Assembly: GCA_020852815.1 (NCBI GenBank)
Contig: JADZAN010000023.1
Coordinates: 61,291 to 125,290 of the forward strand
Direction: 5' to 3'
DNA: 64,000 nt
Origin: Gemmatimonadaceae bacterium
GTDB lineage: Bacteria > Gemmatimonadota > Gemmatimonadetes > Gemmatimonadales > Gemmatimonadaceae
A program made the translations under genes and the position numbers. Each line of letters begins with the position of its first letter. Position 1 is the stretch's first letter. Below are positions 1 through 11,431 of this stretch, piece by piece. A model generated the notes under the pieces. It did not search any database. It had not been told where the DNA came from and was given only the letters and a program-made list of their open reading frames with translations.

Positions 1-2334
1 GCGCGCGTAGTCGAGGAGGCGCGCGTTGTTGGCGACGAGTGCCTCGCTGGCCTCGTAGGCGCGCGTCCCCACCACCACTGCGCCGAACTTCGACAGGTCG
101 GTGCGGGGAAGGAGCGCGGGGTCGAGGACGGTGACGTTGACCCCCAGCTGCTCGAGCATGGGGGCGACGTTGTCGCCCACGCCGGCGATGTAGCCAATGG
201 CCAGCGCGCGGGGGAGCGTCACGTCGACCGCCTCGATGCCTAACGTGGCGGGGCGATAGAGGCGCTGCGGGCGAATGTGGTCGTAGGCAACGGCGGTGTA
301 GCCGGTGGTGAATGCCTGGCCGTTCGACGTTGCAACTGCCGAGACCAGGTGGCGGCCGGCGGGGAGGCGTCCGCGCACGTTGAAGGTCACCACGCGGACC
401 ACCTCGGGGGGCGGCCCGCCGCCAATGCCGAAGGCCGCCGCGGGGCCGGTCGCGGCGGCGGGGCGCGTGACGGCGGGGAACGCGACGCGGCGCTCGGCGC
501 TATCGGCCACGAGCCCCGCCGGCAGCCGCAACGCGACCGTCACCTGGCGCGCCTCGGAGGCGTGCGAGCGCACATAGACGCGGATGGCGCGTTCCAGCGG
601 GGCATTGGCGCGCGCGTACGCCACCGCGGCGTCGAGCGTCAGCGTGACCGCGGGGGCGCCGACCACCGGGCGCTGCACCTCGCCCTTGATGGCGTCGGCG
701 AAGCGCAGCACCACGGGCGCCTCCACCAGCACCGCCACCGAGTCCACCTTGAGCGTGACCCACGCGGCGACGGGCGGGCGGCGCGCCGTCTCGGAGGTGC
801 CAAGGACGCGCGGGGTGAACATCGCCCCCACGCGCGGCGTCCGCAGCCACCACGGCTCCCCCACACCGCTGAGCGTGATGGCGAGCGAGTCGGTCCACGT
901 GCTGTCGGGGGCGAGCGGCGCGTTGACCGCCTTGCCGCCACTGCCAGTCCCCACCGACTCGAGGATCGCGACGTCGGAGACGGTGAAGGGGCGTTCACCG
1001 CGGTTGAAGACGCGCACGCTGACGGGGACGCGTTCCCCGGTCGCCCACAGCTCGCGGCTCGCGGTCGCCTCGACGGCGGCGCCCAGCGCCAGCGTGAGGG
1101 CGCGCGCGACGCGCTGCGTGGCGACCGACCAGGCGCTGGCGAGGTCGCCGTCACCGGCCGTGGACTGGATGATGTCCGGGGCGGCCCGGACTTCCAGCTG
1201 CAACTCGGCGTTGGAGAGTCCGGGCGGCGGTGACGTCATCGCGCGCAGGCAGGGCGTTGCCTCCACCAGCGGACAAATGGCGCGCAGCAGGCGGTGGGTA
1301 CGCAGCAGCGCGGGGACGAGCGCGCCAGGGTGCGTGAGGTCGAGCGAGCGTCGCGCCGCCGCGAACGCGGCGGGGAGCGAATCCAGGGCGGCGCGTTGCG
1401 CCGGGGACTTCATGGCCCGGGCAAAGCGCGCCCACGTCGTGTCGACGCCGTCCAGCAGCGAGCGTTCCTGCCTGGCGTCGGCGGGGGCGCCGGCGGCGCG
1501 CGAGGCTTCGCGAACCACGAGGTCCCATCGCACCCCCTTCTGCTGCAGCGAGCCCATGGCCTGCGACTTGTGCTGCGACCGCGAGTCGGCGGCGATCTCG
1601 TTGAACGAGCGCCCCAGCACCGGCTCGTACTCCCCCACGTTGATGCGAAGCGTGGCCCGCTCCTGCATCCGGAAGTTTGCCGACCGGTAGAACTTGGAAA
1701 CCGTCCACGGTCCGTAGCCGGCGGTGGCGGCGCGCGGGAAGCGCACCGTGTCGGCCGCGGCGTCGTAGGCCTCGCGGGCAAAGATCCCCGACACCTGATG
1801 GTGGCCATGACCATCGGCCGGAGTGCCGCTGAAGACCGCAACGATCACATGCGGGCGGAACTGTCGAACCACCGTGATGACGTCGCGCAAGATCGAGTCG
1901 CGCGACCATTGCGTGAGCGTTTCCTCGGCGTTCTTGGAGAAGCCGAAGTCATAGGCGCGGGTGAAGTACTGACGTCCGCCGTCGAGTCGCCGTGCGGCAA
2001 GCAGCTCCTCGGTGCGGATGGCGCCCAGCGCCTCGCCGAGTTCGTTGCCGATGAGGTTCTGCCCGCCGTCGCCGCGGGTGAGGGCGAGGTAGGCGGTCTC
2101 GACGTGCCGCCCCTTGGCGAGCCAGGTAATGAGCTGCGTGTCCTCGTCATCGGGGTGAGCGGCGAGGACGAGGACGCGGGCGGAGGTGCCGAGCCCTTCG
2201 ACGAGGGGGGCGAGCGCGGCGGCGCCGCGGTCCTGGGCGGGGAGGGGGGCACCACCCACCCCGAGGGCGGCGAACGAATTGGCGATGGCTGACATGGACC
2301 AACGCAGGAGCCATCGACGGTGTACGAACATCAT
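1..2334 (-). CDS. PIG-L family deacetylase (LmbE-like), C-terminus beyond the window
   Basis: Secreted PIG-L/LmbE-type deacetylase, a zinc-dependent family that removes N-acetyl groups from sugar conjugates; the substrate cannot be told here. The reading frame is open from an ATG pair at 2334/2331 to the left edge (778 codons visible, no stop). The first residues look like a signal peptide (basic start, hydrophobic stretch, PLPAQD). The zinc site signature AHPDDED lies near residue 58, followed by a second family motif around GHGHHQVSG. The long region after the catalytic domain looks like stacked beta-sandwich or glutamine-amidotransferase-like folds, as in the 800-900 residue members of the family. 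An in-frame TAG about nine codons upstream limits the start. The family assignment is firm; the physiological role is not known. Confidence 0.88.
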   Translation of the reverse strand, partial: MMFVHRRWLLRWSMSAIANSFAALGVGGAPLPAQDRGAAALAPLVEGLGTSARVLVLAAHPDDEDTQLITWLAKGRHVETAYLALTRGDGGQNLIGNELGEALGAIRTEELLAARRLDGGRQYFTRAYDFGFSKNAEETLTQWSRDSILRDVITVVRQFRPHVIVAVFSGTPADGHGHHQVSGIFAREAYDAAADTVRFPRAATAGYGPWTVSKFYRSANFRMQERATLRINVGEYEPVLGRSFNEIAADSRSQHKSQAMGSLQQKGVRWDLVVREASRAAGAPADARQERSLLDGVDTTWARFARAMKSPAQRAALDSLPAAFAAARRSLDLTHPGALVPALLRTHRLLRAICPLVEATPCLRAMTSPPPGLSNAELQLEVRAAPDIIQSTAGDGDLASAWSVATQRVARALTLALGAAVEATASRELWATGERVPVSVRVFNRGERPFTVSDVAILESVGTGSGGKAVNAPLAPDSTWTDSLAITLSGVGEPWWLRTPRVGAMFTPRVLGTSETARRPPVAAWVTLKVDSVAVLVEAPVVLRFADAIKGEVQRPVVGAPAVTLTLDAAVAYARANAPLERAIRVYVRSHASEARQVTVALRLPAGLVADSAERRVAFPAVTRPAAATGPAAAFGIGGGPPPEVVRVVTFNVRGRLPAGRHLVSAVATSNGQAFTTGYTAVAYDHIRPQRLYRPATLGIEAVDVTLPRALAIGYIAGVGDNVAPMLEQLGVNVTVLDPALLPRTDLSKFGAVVVGTRAYEASEALVANNARLLDYAR

Positions 2335-2495
2335 GCTTGCGTCTCGCGGCGGGTGCGACGCGAGAATCTACAGACCGTCTCACCGGTGGTCGACGTCACC
2401 TGGCTGGCGCAGGGTGTCGGCGCGCCGACGGCACTTTGTGAGATGATGTGGGGTGTCCCGCCGCGTCGGCTTCTCGCGGCGGGACCATAGTCAGC

Positions 2496-2957
2496 TCAGC
2501 GCAGGCCGGACAACGGTTGGTCGATTCGCAACCACCGTCCTTGACCCAGGTCTCCGATACGAGTCATTGGTCGTCGCTCCGCTCGTTCGATCAGCGACTG
2601 CAAGGGCGCGCGCGCAGAGGCCGGGAGTGCGCGCGTCCTCGCACTCGCGGAGATGGGAACGATGGCCGAACGCGCATCGCCAGCGTGCGCGCGTTCCAGG
2701 CGGCGCACGAGCGCGAGCGCGCCTCCGAGAAGTTCTGGCGTCGCCCGATCGCGCCGTATCGCCACGATGTGCCGGCCCGAGGGACGCGACCGAAACATGA
2801 CGACCGCCGGTACAGCGGGAACGGGGAGCGAGTCGACGAGCGCGAGAACGGCCGAATTGCTTGCGGATGCCTGCGCGGCAGCACGCGTGGAGATGAGGAA
2901 CAGCGCGAACGCCACGCCCGCCGCAATCAGGGCTGAACGAATTGCCTGGTTCAACAT
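2496..2957 (-). CDS. small secreted protein of unknown function
   Basis: Encodes 153 residues starting MLNQAIRSALIAAG with a clear signal peptide that ends near RAAAQASA. The mature part is Arg- and Ala-rich with no cysteine pattern or family motif that I recognise. The start at 2957 is chosen because the signal peptide begins there and a GAGAG lies just upstream; longer in-frame starts would read back into the upstream gene. It follows the lipoprotein gene by 25 bases and probably shares its transcript. Base composition is less GC-rich than the flanks, as in the next two genes. Confidence 0.6.
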   Translation of the reverse strand: MLNQAIRSALIAAGVAFALFLISTRAAAQASASNSAVLALVDSLPVPAVPAVVMFRSRPSGRHIVAIRRDRATPELLGGALALVRRLERAHAGDARSAIVPISASARTRALPASARAPLQSLIERAERRPMTRIGDLGQGRWLRIDQPLSGLR

Positions 2958-2982
2958 GGATAGCTCTCGGTGGGGGTTGAGG

Positions 2983-3765
2983 TCACAGCGGTGTGCAGCC
3001 AAGGAAGTAGCGAGCGATCTCCTGCCCACTCGGGCTATACCAGACTTCCCACCAGCAGAGGTACCACTCATCGGTATCCTTCTCACCTTGGCCTCCGCCA
3101 CCCTGCGGCACGCCCTCATGCTCCACGGTTGGGGGACATGGGTCCTGCGCGGCGGGCTTTGCAACGCTGCCGGCCTCGCTGGTCATGAACGAGTTGTGCG
3201 GCGGAAAGGGGAGCTGATTCTCGTTCCACGCACGATGTTGCGCCGAGGCAGTGGCCGTGTGGTCACATGACTCCGTCAGCTGCATGCTTGCGTTCACATA
3301 GTGGGTGTACCGCCACGGAATCAGCCAGGATTCTTCCTCGGTGAACGTCTGCATCGCCACTGGAGTGCCGCGCCGCACAAGGTTGATGCTGACGGTTTGG
3401 CGAGCGCGGTTGCCGAGGAATTCCATGATGGCTTGCCACCACAGGATCGAGGTCGCTCCCTCGGTCTTGAAACCGATAGTGATCTCTTTCCGAAAGATCG
3501 TCGGCGTAGCCGCGGTCCCGTCGTCTACGGCAAGCGCGGTGACGTCCCCTCGAAGGCGCGAGGCCGTGAGTTGCTCTGAAGCCAGCGCCTCCGCGCGAGT
3601 ACTCACTGCAGGCCCACCGGGAATCGAGTCGGGCAGGATGAGTTGAAGCGGATGGTTATCGTCGGCAACACCCGTGGGATTGCTCCCGGGCGCGTCCGTA
3701 TCGGCGCACGCCAGCGTGACAAACGCCAGGTGGGCCGCAAGCAGAAGTCGAGTGAGATTCGTCAT
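2983..3765 (-). CDS. putative lipoprotein of unknown function
   Basis: Encodes 260 residues from the ATG at 3765. The N-terminus MTNLTRLLLAAHLAFVTLAC is a lipoprotein signal with the modified cysteine probably at residue 20. The mature part is rich in Trp and Tyr, with a Gly/Gln linker (GGGGQGE) and a C-terminal piece with two cysteines (EWYLCWWEVWY and FLGCTPL). No family is recognised. Membrane-anchored location is inferred from the signal only. It sits in the middle of a run of three minus-strand exported orphan genes (5133 to 2496) that look like one operon. Confidence 0.6.
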   Translation of the reverse strand: MTNLTRLLLAAHLAFVTLACADTDAPGSNPTGVADDNHPLQLILPDSIPGGPAVSTRAEALASEQLTASRLRGDVTALAVDDGTAATPTIFRKEITIGFKTEGATSILWWQAIMEFLGNRARQTVSINLVRRGTPVAMQTFTEEESWLIPWRYTHYVNASMQLTESCDHTATASAQHRAWNENQLPFPPHNSFMTSEAGSVAKPAAQDPCPPTVEHEGVPQGGGGQGEKDTDEWYLCWWEVWYSPSGQEIARYFLGCTPL

Positions 3766-3840
3766 GTTGTCCTGGCGTGCAACATTCGGCGCCAGCGCTG
3801 ATTCGGCGCGCGAACGGTGCACGTATGTCGAGTAGTCGTC

Positions 3841-5133
3841 TCATCGGTGATCCCGACATCCGAGGTCGAAGGAGATGAGAATCGTTCGGAGCTCATGCCC
3901 GCTCGCGATTGGCGCGAACGCGGGTCCGACAACGTGAAATCGCTGCTGTGATTCGAAATGGACTGGCGAGGGCGTGGCGAGACCCGTTGAGATCTGCAGC
4001 CGGCGCGTGAGTTGACCGGACGACTGCGACCAGATCGAGACCTTCGACCCCTTCAGCTGGTCGCCGCCATCGTCCGTGAACCACAAGGCCGGCGCGTTCG
4101 CTTGTCCGCCCACGAGCGTGATCGCTTTTCGGATGCCGCCCTGGAAGCTGAGCACGGGACTGTTCCACTCCCCGGGCCGAATCACGCGCGTTCGCCATTG
4201 ATTAGTCGCACCGCGACGATACGTGGCACGGAATCCGTCGCCGAACGCGGCCACTGCGGAGACGTAGATCGGTGCCTCGTCATCGCTTGCCCCCATCTCA
4301 CGCAGCGGCGACTTCAACTCGAAAAGACGGATTGCCTCTCCCGGTGCCTTGCTCAAGCTGTCTCGTGTCACGGCGAGAAGTCGGCGCCTACCGCGCGCGT
4401 CCAGCACGACATCGATCCACGCCGCCTGAAGGTTGAGGTCGCGATAGCGCCACGTGCCGTCATAGCGCTCGAGCAGCAGCGCGCCATCCAACCTCCTCGC
4501 ATCACGAAACCCTCGGAGTGCCGCCCACGTGAGCGTGTCACCCGAGCGTGTGAGCGCGCCGTTGTTCAGGATCTTTGGAAACACCGAGTCGGGAATGGCG
4601 ATCTTCCGAACATCGCGCCACACCGTGTCGCGAAGCACGGCGTGCCATACGCCAATGCTGGAGTCGCTGGTGACAGGATTGAACGGTTTGTCGAGCTCGA
4701 TGAAGAGCACATCCCACTCATTGCTGCCTCGCCTTACGGCGCGAAACGAGAAGGGAAAGCGCCCAGGAATCGGTGAATGGACGGGCCGCCAACGCCCGTG
4801 TTGGTCGCGCAGCGCCCCAACGATCGAATCACGGTGAACTTTCGGCGCCTGTGCGCGTTGGGCCTCGACATTCAGGTAGGTCGGAACGCCAAGTATCAGG
4901 AGCGACCGCGGTCCCGCGACAACCGTCGAGGGTTCGACGTACGCCGTGGTATGACGATCAAACCGGACGGTGTCGCTCGCGAGCTGCCTGGGCGCACATG
5001 CAGGAGGGGAGGACGACACCACCGGAGCTCTGGCACCTGCGGTCTGCGCAGGCGCCGAACTCGGCAGCAGCACCCACACAAGGGCCATGAAGTGTCTGCG
5101 CATTGACTTGCGGCGGGGTAACGGGGAGGTCAT
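3841..5133 (-). CDS. secreted protein of unknown function, possibly beta-propeller
   Basis: About 430 residues with an exported N-terminus (RRHFMALVWVLLPSSAPAQ). The body has recurring short strands separated by Gly/Asp turns and phrases such as YDGTWRYRDL and GGIRKAITLVGG, which resemble sialidase-like or other beta-propeller blades. No catalytic motif is recognised, so this is only a fold guess. Two starts are possible: ATG at 5133 (used here) or ATG at 5103; neither has a clear ribosome site. It is the first gene of a three-gene minus-strand run of exported orphan proteins and has a 160-base gap to the plus-strand genes upstream, where the promoter should be. Confidence 0.55.
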   Translation of the reverse strand: MTSPLPRRKSMRRHFMALVWVLLPSSAPAQTAGARAPVVSSSPPACAPRQLASDTVRFDRHTTAYVEPSTVVAGPRSLLILGVPTYLNVEAQRAQAPKVHRDSIVGALRDQHGRWRPVHSPIPGRFPFSFRAVRRGSNEWDVLFIELDKPFNPVTSDSSIGVWHAVLRDTVWRDVRKIAIPDSVFPKILNNGALTRSGDTLTWAALRGFRDARRLDGALLLERYDGTWRYRDLNLQAAWIDVVLDARGRRRLLAVTRDSLSKAPGEAIRLFELKSPLREMGASDDEAPIYVSAVAAFGDGFRATYRRGATNQWRTRVIRPGEWNSPVLSFQGGIRKAITLVGGQANAPALWFTDDGGDQLKGSKVSIWSQSSGQLTRRLQISTGLATPSPVHFESQQRFHVVGPAFAPIASGHELRTILISFDLGCRDHR

Positions 5134-5367
5134 CGATTTAGTCCCAACGAGGTTCGCCGAACCATACACAGCGGCTTCGCGGTACCGGTTACCAGAAGAG
5201 CGCATACGGTACCGAAGCGTTGCCTGATGCGTGACGCGTGTCGCACACGGTACGCAAGTGCGTCACGTGCGCGTCACTCGGGGTCCGGAGGGGACGAGCT
5301 CCCATGCCGCCACCCCGCGCAACGTCCCCTGCATGGCCGATCATGGTCCCGTCCATAGATTGGCGGC

Positions 5368-5511
5368 ATGACCCGTTCGCCTGAACTCGACGACCTCGCG
5401 CCACCGGCCGAGGCCCGCCAGCGCTTCCGCCGCACCCTCGCCCGCGTCCTGGGGATGCAGCTCTTCGCCCTGCTCGTGCTCTGGCTGCTCCAGGCACGCT
5501 ACGCGCACTGA
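5368..5511 (+). CDS. 47-residue single-pass membrane protein preceding a symporter
   Basis: Short ORF of 48 codons. It starts MTRSPELDDLAPPAEARQRF, has a basic patch (RRTLARV), then one hydrophobic helix (LQLFALLVLWLLQ-like), and ends at a TGA six bases before the symporter ATG. The spacing, same strand and one-helix layout match small partner subunits known for some sodium/solute symporters (for example YhdT with PanF, or DUF4212 proteins), but sequence identity to those is not visible. The inferred role is assembly or stability of the 5518-7179 transporter. No strong Shine-Dalgarno is seen. Confidence 0.6.
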   Translation: MTRSPELDDLAPPAEARQRFRRTLARVLGMQLFALLVLWLLQARYAH

Positions 5512-5517
5512 CCGCCC

Positions 5518-7179
5518 ATGCACCCACTCAACTGGGCGGTGGTCGCGGCCTACCTCCTCTTCGTGATCGTCGACGGGCTCCGCCGCACGCGTGGCACCAA
5601 GGGGATCGAAGGGTACTTCCTCGCTGGACGCTCGCTCCCGTGGTGGGCGGTGGGGCTCTCCGTCATGGCAACGCAGCTCTCCGCGGTGACGATGATCGGG
5701 ACGACGGGCCAGGGCGCAACCGACGGAATGCGCTTCGTCCAGTTCTACTTCGGTCTCCCGCTGGCGATGGTGATCCTCGGCGTCACGCTCGTCCCGTTCC
5801 TCCACGGCGCCAAGGTCTACACGGCCTACGAGTACCTCGAGCGCCGCTTCGACCCAAGGACGCGGACGCTCACCTCGTTCCTCTTCCTCCTCTCGCGCGG
5901 GATGTCGTGCGGGACGATCATCGCCGCCCCGGCCGTGGTCTTCTCGGCGATCTTCGGCTGGCCGCTCCCCTGGTCGGTGGCGTTGATCGGGATTCCCACG
6001 GTGCTGTACACGATGATTGGCGGCGTGAAGGCGGTGGCCTGGGCCGACGTGAAGCAGATGGTGGTGATCACCAGCGCGCTGGTGGCGGTAGTGGTGGTCC
6101 TGCTGGCCCGCATCCCGGTGAGCCCCGACGCCGCGTTGCGGCTGGCGGGATCGGCGGGACGCCTGACGACCTTCGACTTCTCGTTCGACCTCTCCAAGAC
6201 CTACACCTTCTGGTCGGGGATCATCGGCGGCACGTTCCTCATGCTCTCGTACTTCGGCACGGACCAGAGCCAGGTGCAACGCTACCTCGCCGCCCGCTCC
6301 GTCGATGAAGCGCGCAACTCGCTCCTCATCTCCGCCTACTGGAAGATCCCGCTCCAGGCGCTCGTCCTCATGGTCGGCGTCCTGGTCTTCGTCTTCTACC
6401 TCTTCCAGGCACCACCGCTGCTCTGGAACCCGACGCACGAAGCGCGCGTGCGCGCGGAGCGCGGCGCGGCCTATGCCCAGCTGGAGTCGCGCTACGCCAC
6501 GGCGGTCGCCGCCCGCACGGACGCCGCGCGCTCACTGGCCGAGCACGCCCCGGGCGACGCCAGCGCCGCGCCGGCGCACGACACCTTCGTCCAGCGCGAC
6601 GCCGACGTGACACAGGTGCGGACGGAGGCGCTGGCGCTGGCGCAGGACGTCACGGGCGGGACCTCGCGCGACGTGAACTACATCATCCCGCGCTTCGTCC
6701 TCTCCGAACTCCCCATCGGCCTCGCGGGGCTCTTCATCGCCGCGATCATCGCCGCCGCCATGGGGGCGATCGCCGCCGAGCTCAATTCGCTCTCCACCGC
6801 GACGGTGATCGACTTCTACCGCCGCTGGTATCGCCCCGAGGCCAGCGACGAGCACTTCCTGCGCGTGTCCAAGGCGGCGACGCTGGTGTGGGGCGTGTTC
6901 GCCTGCATCGTGGCAACCTACGCCGCCACGTTAGGCTCGCTCATCGAGGTGGTGAACCGCTTCGGCTCCTTCTTCTACGGCTCGATCCTCGGCGTCTTCC
7001 TCCTGGCGATGATCCGTCGATCGACCGCGACCGGCGCCTTCGTCGGCCTCCTGGCCGGGATGGCGAGCGTTGCGGCTGTCTCGTTCGGGTTGCCGCAGGT
7101 CTCGTTTCTCTGGCACAACGTGATCGGCGCCGTTGCTGTGGTGGTCGTGGGAAGCCTCCTCTCGGTGAAGAGATCGTAG
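5518..7179 (+). CDS. sodium:solute symporter (SSS/SLC5 family)
   Basis: Inner-membrane sodium-coupled importer of 553 residues with about 13 hydrophobic helices. The family pattern is clear: N-terminal helix followed by GYFLAGRSLPWWAVGLS, then SVMATQLSAVTMIGTTGQG, and the late AAIIAAAMGAIAAELNSLSTATVIDFYRR segment. The substrate is not predictable from sequence. Between helices, around residues 305-390, there is a charged, alanine-rich insert that could form a coiled coil (RAERGAAYAQLESRYATA); this is longer than in short family members. It is preceded by a 47-residue membrane protein gene and followed at once by a purine-rich repeat and a strong terminator. Confidence 0.9.
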   Translation: MHPLNWAVVAAYLLFVIVDGLRRTRGTKGIEGYFLAGRSLPWWAVGLSVMATQLSAVTMIGTTGQGATDGMRFVQFYFGLPLAMVILGVTLVPFLHGAKVYTAYEYLERRFDPRTRTLTSFLFLLSRGMSCGTIIAAPAVVFSAIFGWPLPWSVALIGIPTVLYTMIGGVKAVAWADVKQMVVITSALVAVVVVLLARIPVSPDAALRLAGSAGRLTTFDFSFDLSKTYTFWSGIIGGTFLMLSYFGTDQSQVQRYLAARSVDEARNSLLISAYWKIPLQALVLMVGVLVFVFYLFQAPPLLWNPTHEARVRAERGAAYAQLESRYATAVAARTDAARSLAEHAPGDASAAPAHDTFVQRDADVTQVRTEALALAQDVTGGTSRDVNYIIPRFVLSELPIGLAGLFIAAIIAAAMGAIAAELNSLSTATVIDFYRRWYRPEASDEHFLRVSKAATLVWGVFACIVATYAATLGSLIEVVNRFGSFFYGSILGVFLLAMIRRSTATGAFVGLLAGMASVAAVSFGLPQVSFLWHNVIGAVAVVVVGSLLSVKRS

Positions 7180-7308
7180 AAGACGAGAAGACGAGAGGAC
7201 GAGAAGACGAGGAAAAGCAAAGGGCGGGGCGCGCATTCTGGCGGCCCCGCCCTTTGCACCTGCAGTCCCTCGTCTTCTCGTCTTCTCGTCTTCTCGTCCT
7301 CTCGTCCT

Positions 7309-7310
<2 letters not shown>
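7180..7310. repeat. inverted GARGACGAG repeat arrays flanking a terminator
   Basis: Directly after the symporter stop, the plus strand reads about four units of a degenerate GARGACGAG/GAAGACGAG repeat (7181-7212). The complementary array (CTCGTCTTCT units) runs from 7267 to 7310 and abuts the sucA stop on the minus strand. Both genes therefore end straight into the repeat, read in the purine-rich sense. The arrays can pair with each other around the hairpin in between. Related copies follow the genes ending at 15572, 27949 and 33189. Confidence 0.8.
7217..7257. terminator. strong bidirectional intrinsic terminator-like hairpin
   Basis: Perfect 14-base stem GCAAAGGGCGGGGC with its complement at 7244-7257 and a 13-base loop. 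It lies between the convergent symporter and sucA genes and can serve both strands. An A-rich stretch precedes it on the plus strand, which gives a T-rich tail for the minus-strand transcript. Confidence 0.8.
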
Positions 7311-10071
<2,761 letters not shown>

Positions 10072-10194
10072 GGTGGCCAATTTAACCTCTTGTGGCCGAC
10101 CGCACAGCGACTGCACGGCGACCGCACACCGGCCGTGCGCCGGACACTCGAGGACCGCACAACGACGACGCACCGAACACGCGCCGAGGCGCGC

Positions 10195-11427
10195 CTACGC
10201 GCCGGGTACGTCGCCCACCGCGAAAGTCACCGGGATCCCGCCATTGCTCGTCGTCACGACGTCCCGGAGCGCGAGCCCCAACTGTCCGGTGAGTCGACGG
10301 TCGGCTGAGACGACGGCGACGCGCCATCCCGGGAACCCTGCACGCAGGACCGCCCCGGTCCGCGCGTAGAGGTTGCGCAATTCCCCGGTGGCCCCCACGC
10401 GCACACCGTACGGCGGATTGGTGACGACCGCCCCCACCGCCCCCACCGCCCCCTTCGTCACCACCGCCTCCCCCGCCGCGCCCTCGTGAGGCGGCGCGGC
10501 CAGCGAGACTGGGCGCACCGCAAAGGTGATGTCGGCGGCAACGCCGGCGCGCTCGGCGTTCTGGCGCGCCCCGTCCACCGCGCCGGCATCGCGATCGCTG
10601 GCCACAATCGGTGCGCCGGCGTGGGGAAGCTCTCGCGCGCGGACATCGTCGCGCAGCCGGCTCATCACGCGCGCGTCCGCGCCCGGCCAGCGTTCGAGCG
10701 CAAAGGCACGGTGTCGTCCGGGCGCAATGCGCCGCGCCAGCAGCGCCCCCTCGATGGCCAGCGTCCCCGCGCCACAGAAGGGATCGACGAGCGGCGTCCC
10801 CGGCGCCCACCCCGAGGCGAGGAGCAGCGCCGCGCCTAACGTCTCGCGCAGCGGTGCCTTGCCCGTCGCCAGGCGATAGCCACGCTGGTGGAGCAGCGCC
10901 CCCGAGCTGTCCAGCGAGATGGTGCACCGGTCGTGCAGGAGGCGCACCACCACGAGCTGGGGCGCGAGCTGCCCGCCGTCGTTAGTGTCGTTCCCGTCGC
11001 TCGCGTCGTTCCCGACGTTCACGTCGTCGCCGTCGTCGCGGGCGCCCAGCTGCACGCCACCGACGCCCGGTGCCAGGATGCCCGCCACGCGCTCGGCCAC
11101 CGCCCCCGAGTGGTACAGGCGCGACTTGCGGCACGTGACGCGAAGCGCGACGTCGCGACCCGGCGCAATCCAGCGCGACCAGTCGATGCGCGCGGTGCGC
11201 TTCTCCAACTCGTGAAAGGTGGCGGCGCGGAACTCGTCCACACGGACGAGGACGCGGCTCACCGTGCGCAGCTGCAGGTTGGCGAGGAAGACGGCGCGAA
11301 AATCGCCCGCGAAGGCGACGCCGCCCCCCTCCACTTCGCCGACCGATATCCCCAGGCGCGCAAGCTCCGCGGCGGCGACGGGGGCCAACCCCGGCGCCGT
11401 GACCGCGAACGCGTCGTAGCGATCCAC
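10195..11427 (-). CDS. THUMP-domain 23S rRNA (guanine-N2) methyltransferase, RlmL-like
   Basis: Cytoplasmic SAM-dependent RNA methyltransferase of 410 residues. The N-terminal third matches the ferredoxin-like/THUMP part (AVTAPGLAPVAAAELARLGI). The C-terminal Rossmann domain has DPFCGAGTLAIEGALLA, a SAM-binding motif, and the catalytic NPPYG motif (VTNPPYGVRVG) of N2-guanine methyltransferases. This fits the RlmL/YcbY N-terminal half; the C-terminal RlmK half of E. coli is absent. The start is a GTG at 11427, four bases after the TAG of the kinase gene, so the two are probably co-translated. An Asp/Asn/Gly-rich loop (DDGDDVNVGNDASDGNDTND) near residue 145 is a low-complexity insert. Confidence 0.88.
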   Translation of the reverse strand: MDRYDAFAVTAPGLAPVAAAELARLGISVGEVEGGGVAFAGDFRAVFLANLQLRTVSRVLVRVDEFRAATFHELEKRTARIDWSRWIAPGRDVALRVTCRKSRLYHSGAVAERVAGILAPGVGGVQLGARDDGDDVNVGNDASDGNDTNDGGQLAPQLVVVRLLHDRCTISLDSSGALLHQRGYRLATGKAPLRETLGAALLLASGWAPGTPLVDPFCGAGTLAIEGALLARRIAPGRHRAFALERWPGADARVMSRLRDDVRARELPHAGAPIVASDRDAGAVDGARQNAERAGVAADITFAVRPVSLAAPPHEGAAGEAVVTKGAVGAVGAVVTNPPYGVRVGATGELRNLYARTGAVLRAGFPGWRVAVVSADRRLTGQLGLALRDVVTTSNGGIPVTFAVGDVPGA

Positions 11428-11431
11428 CGGG

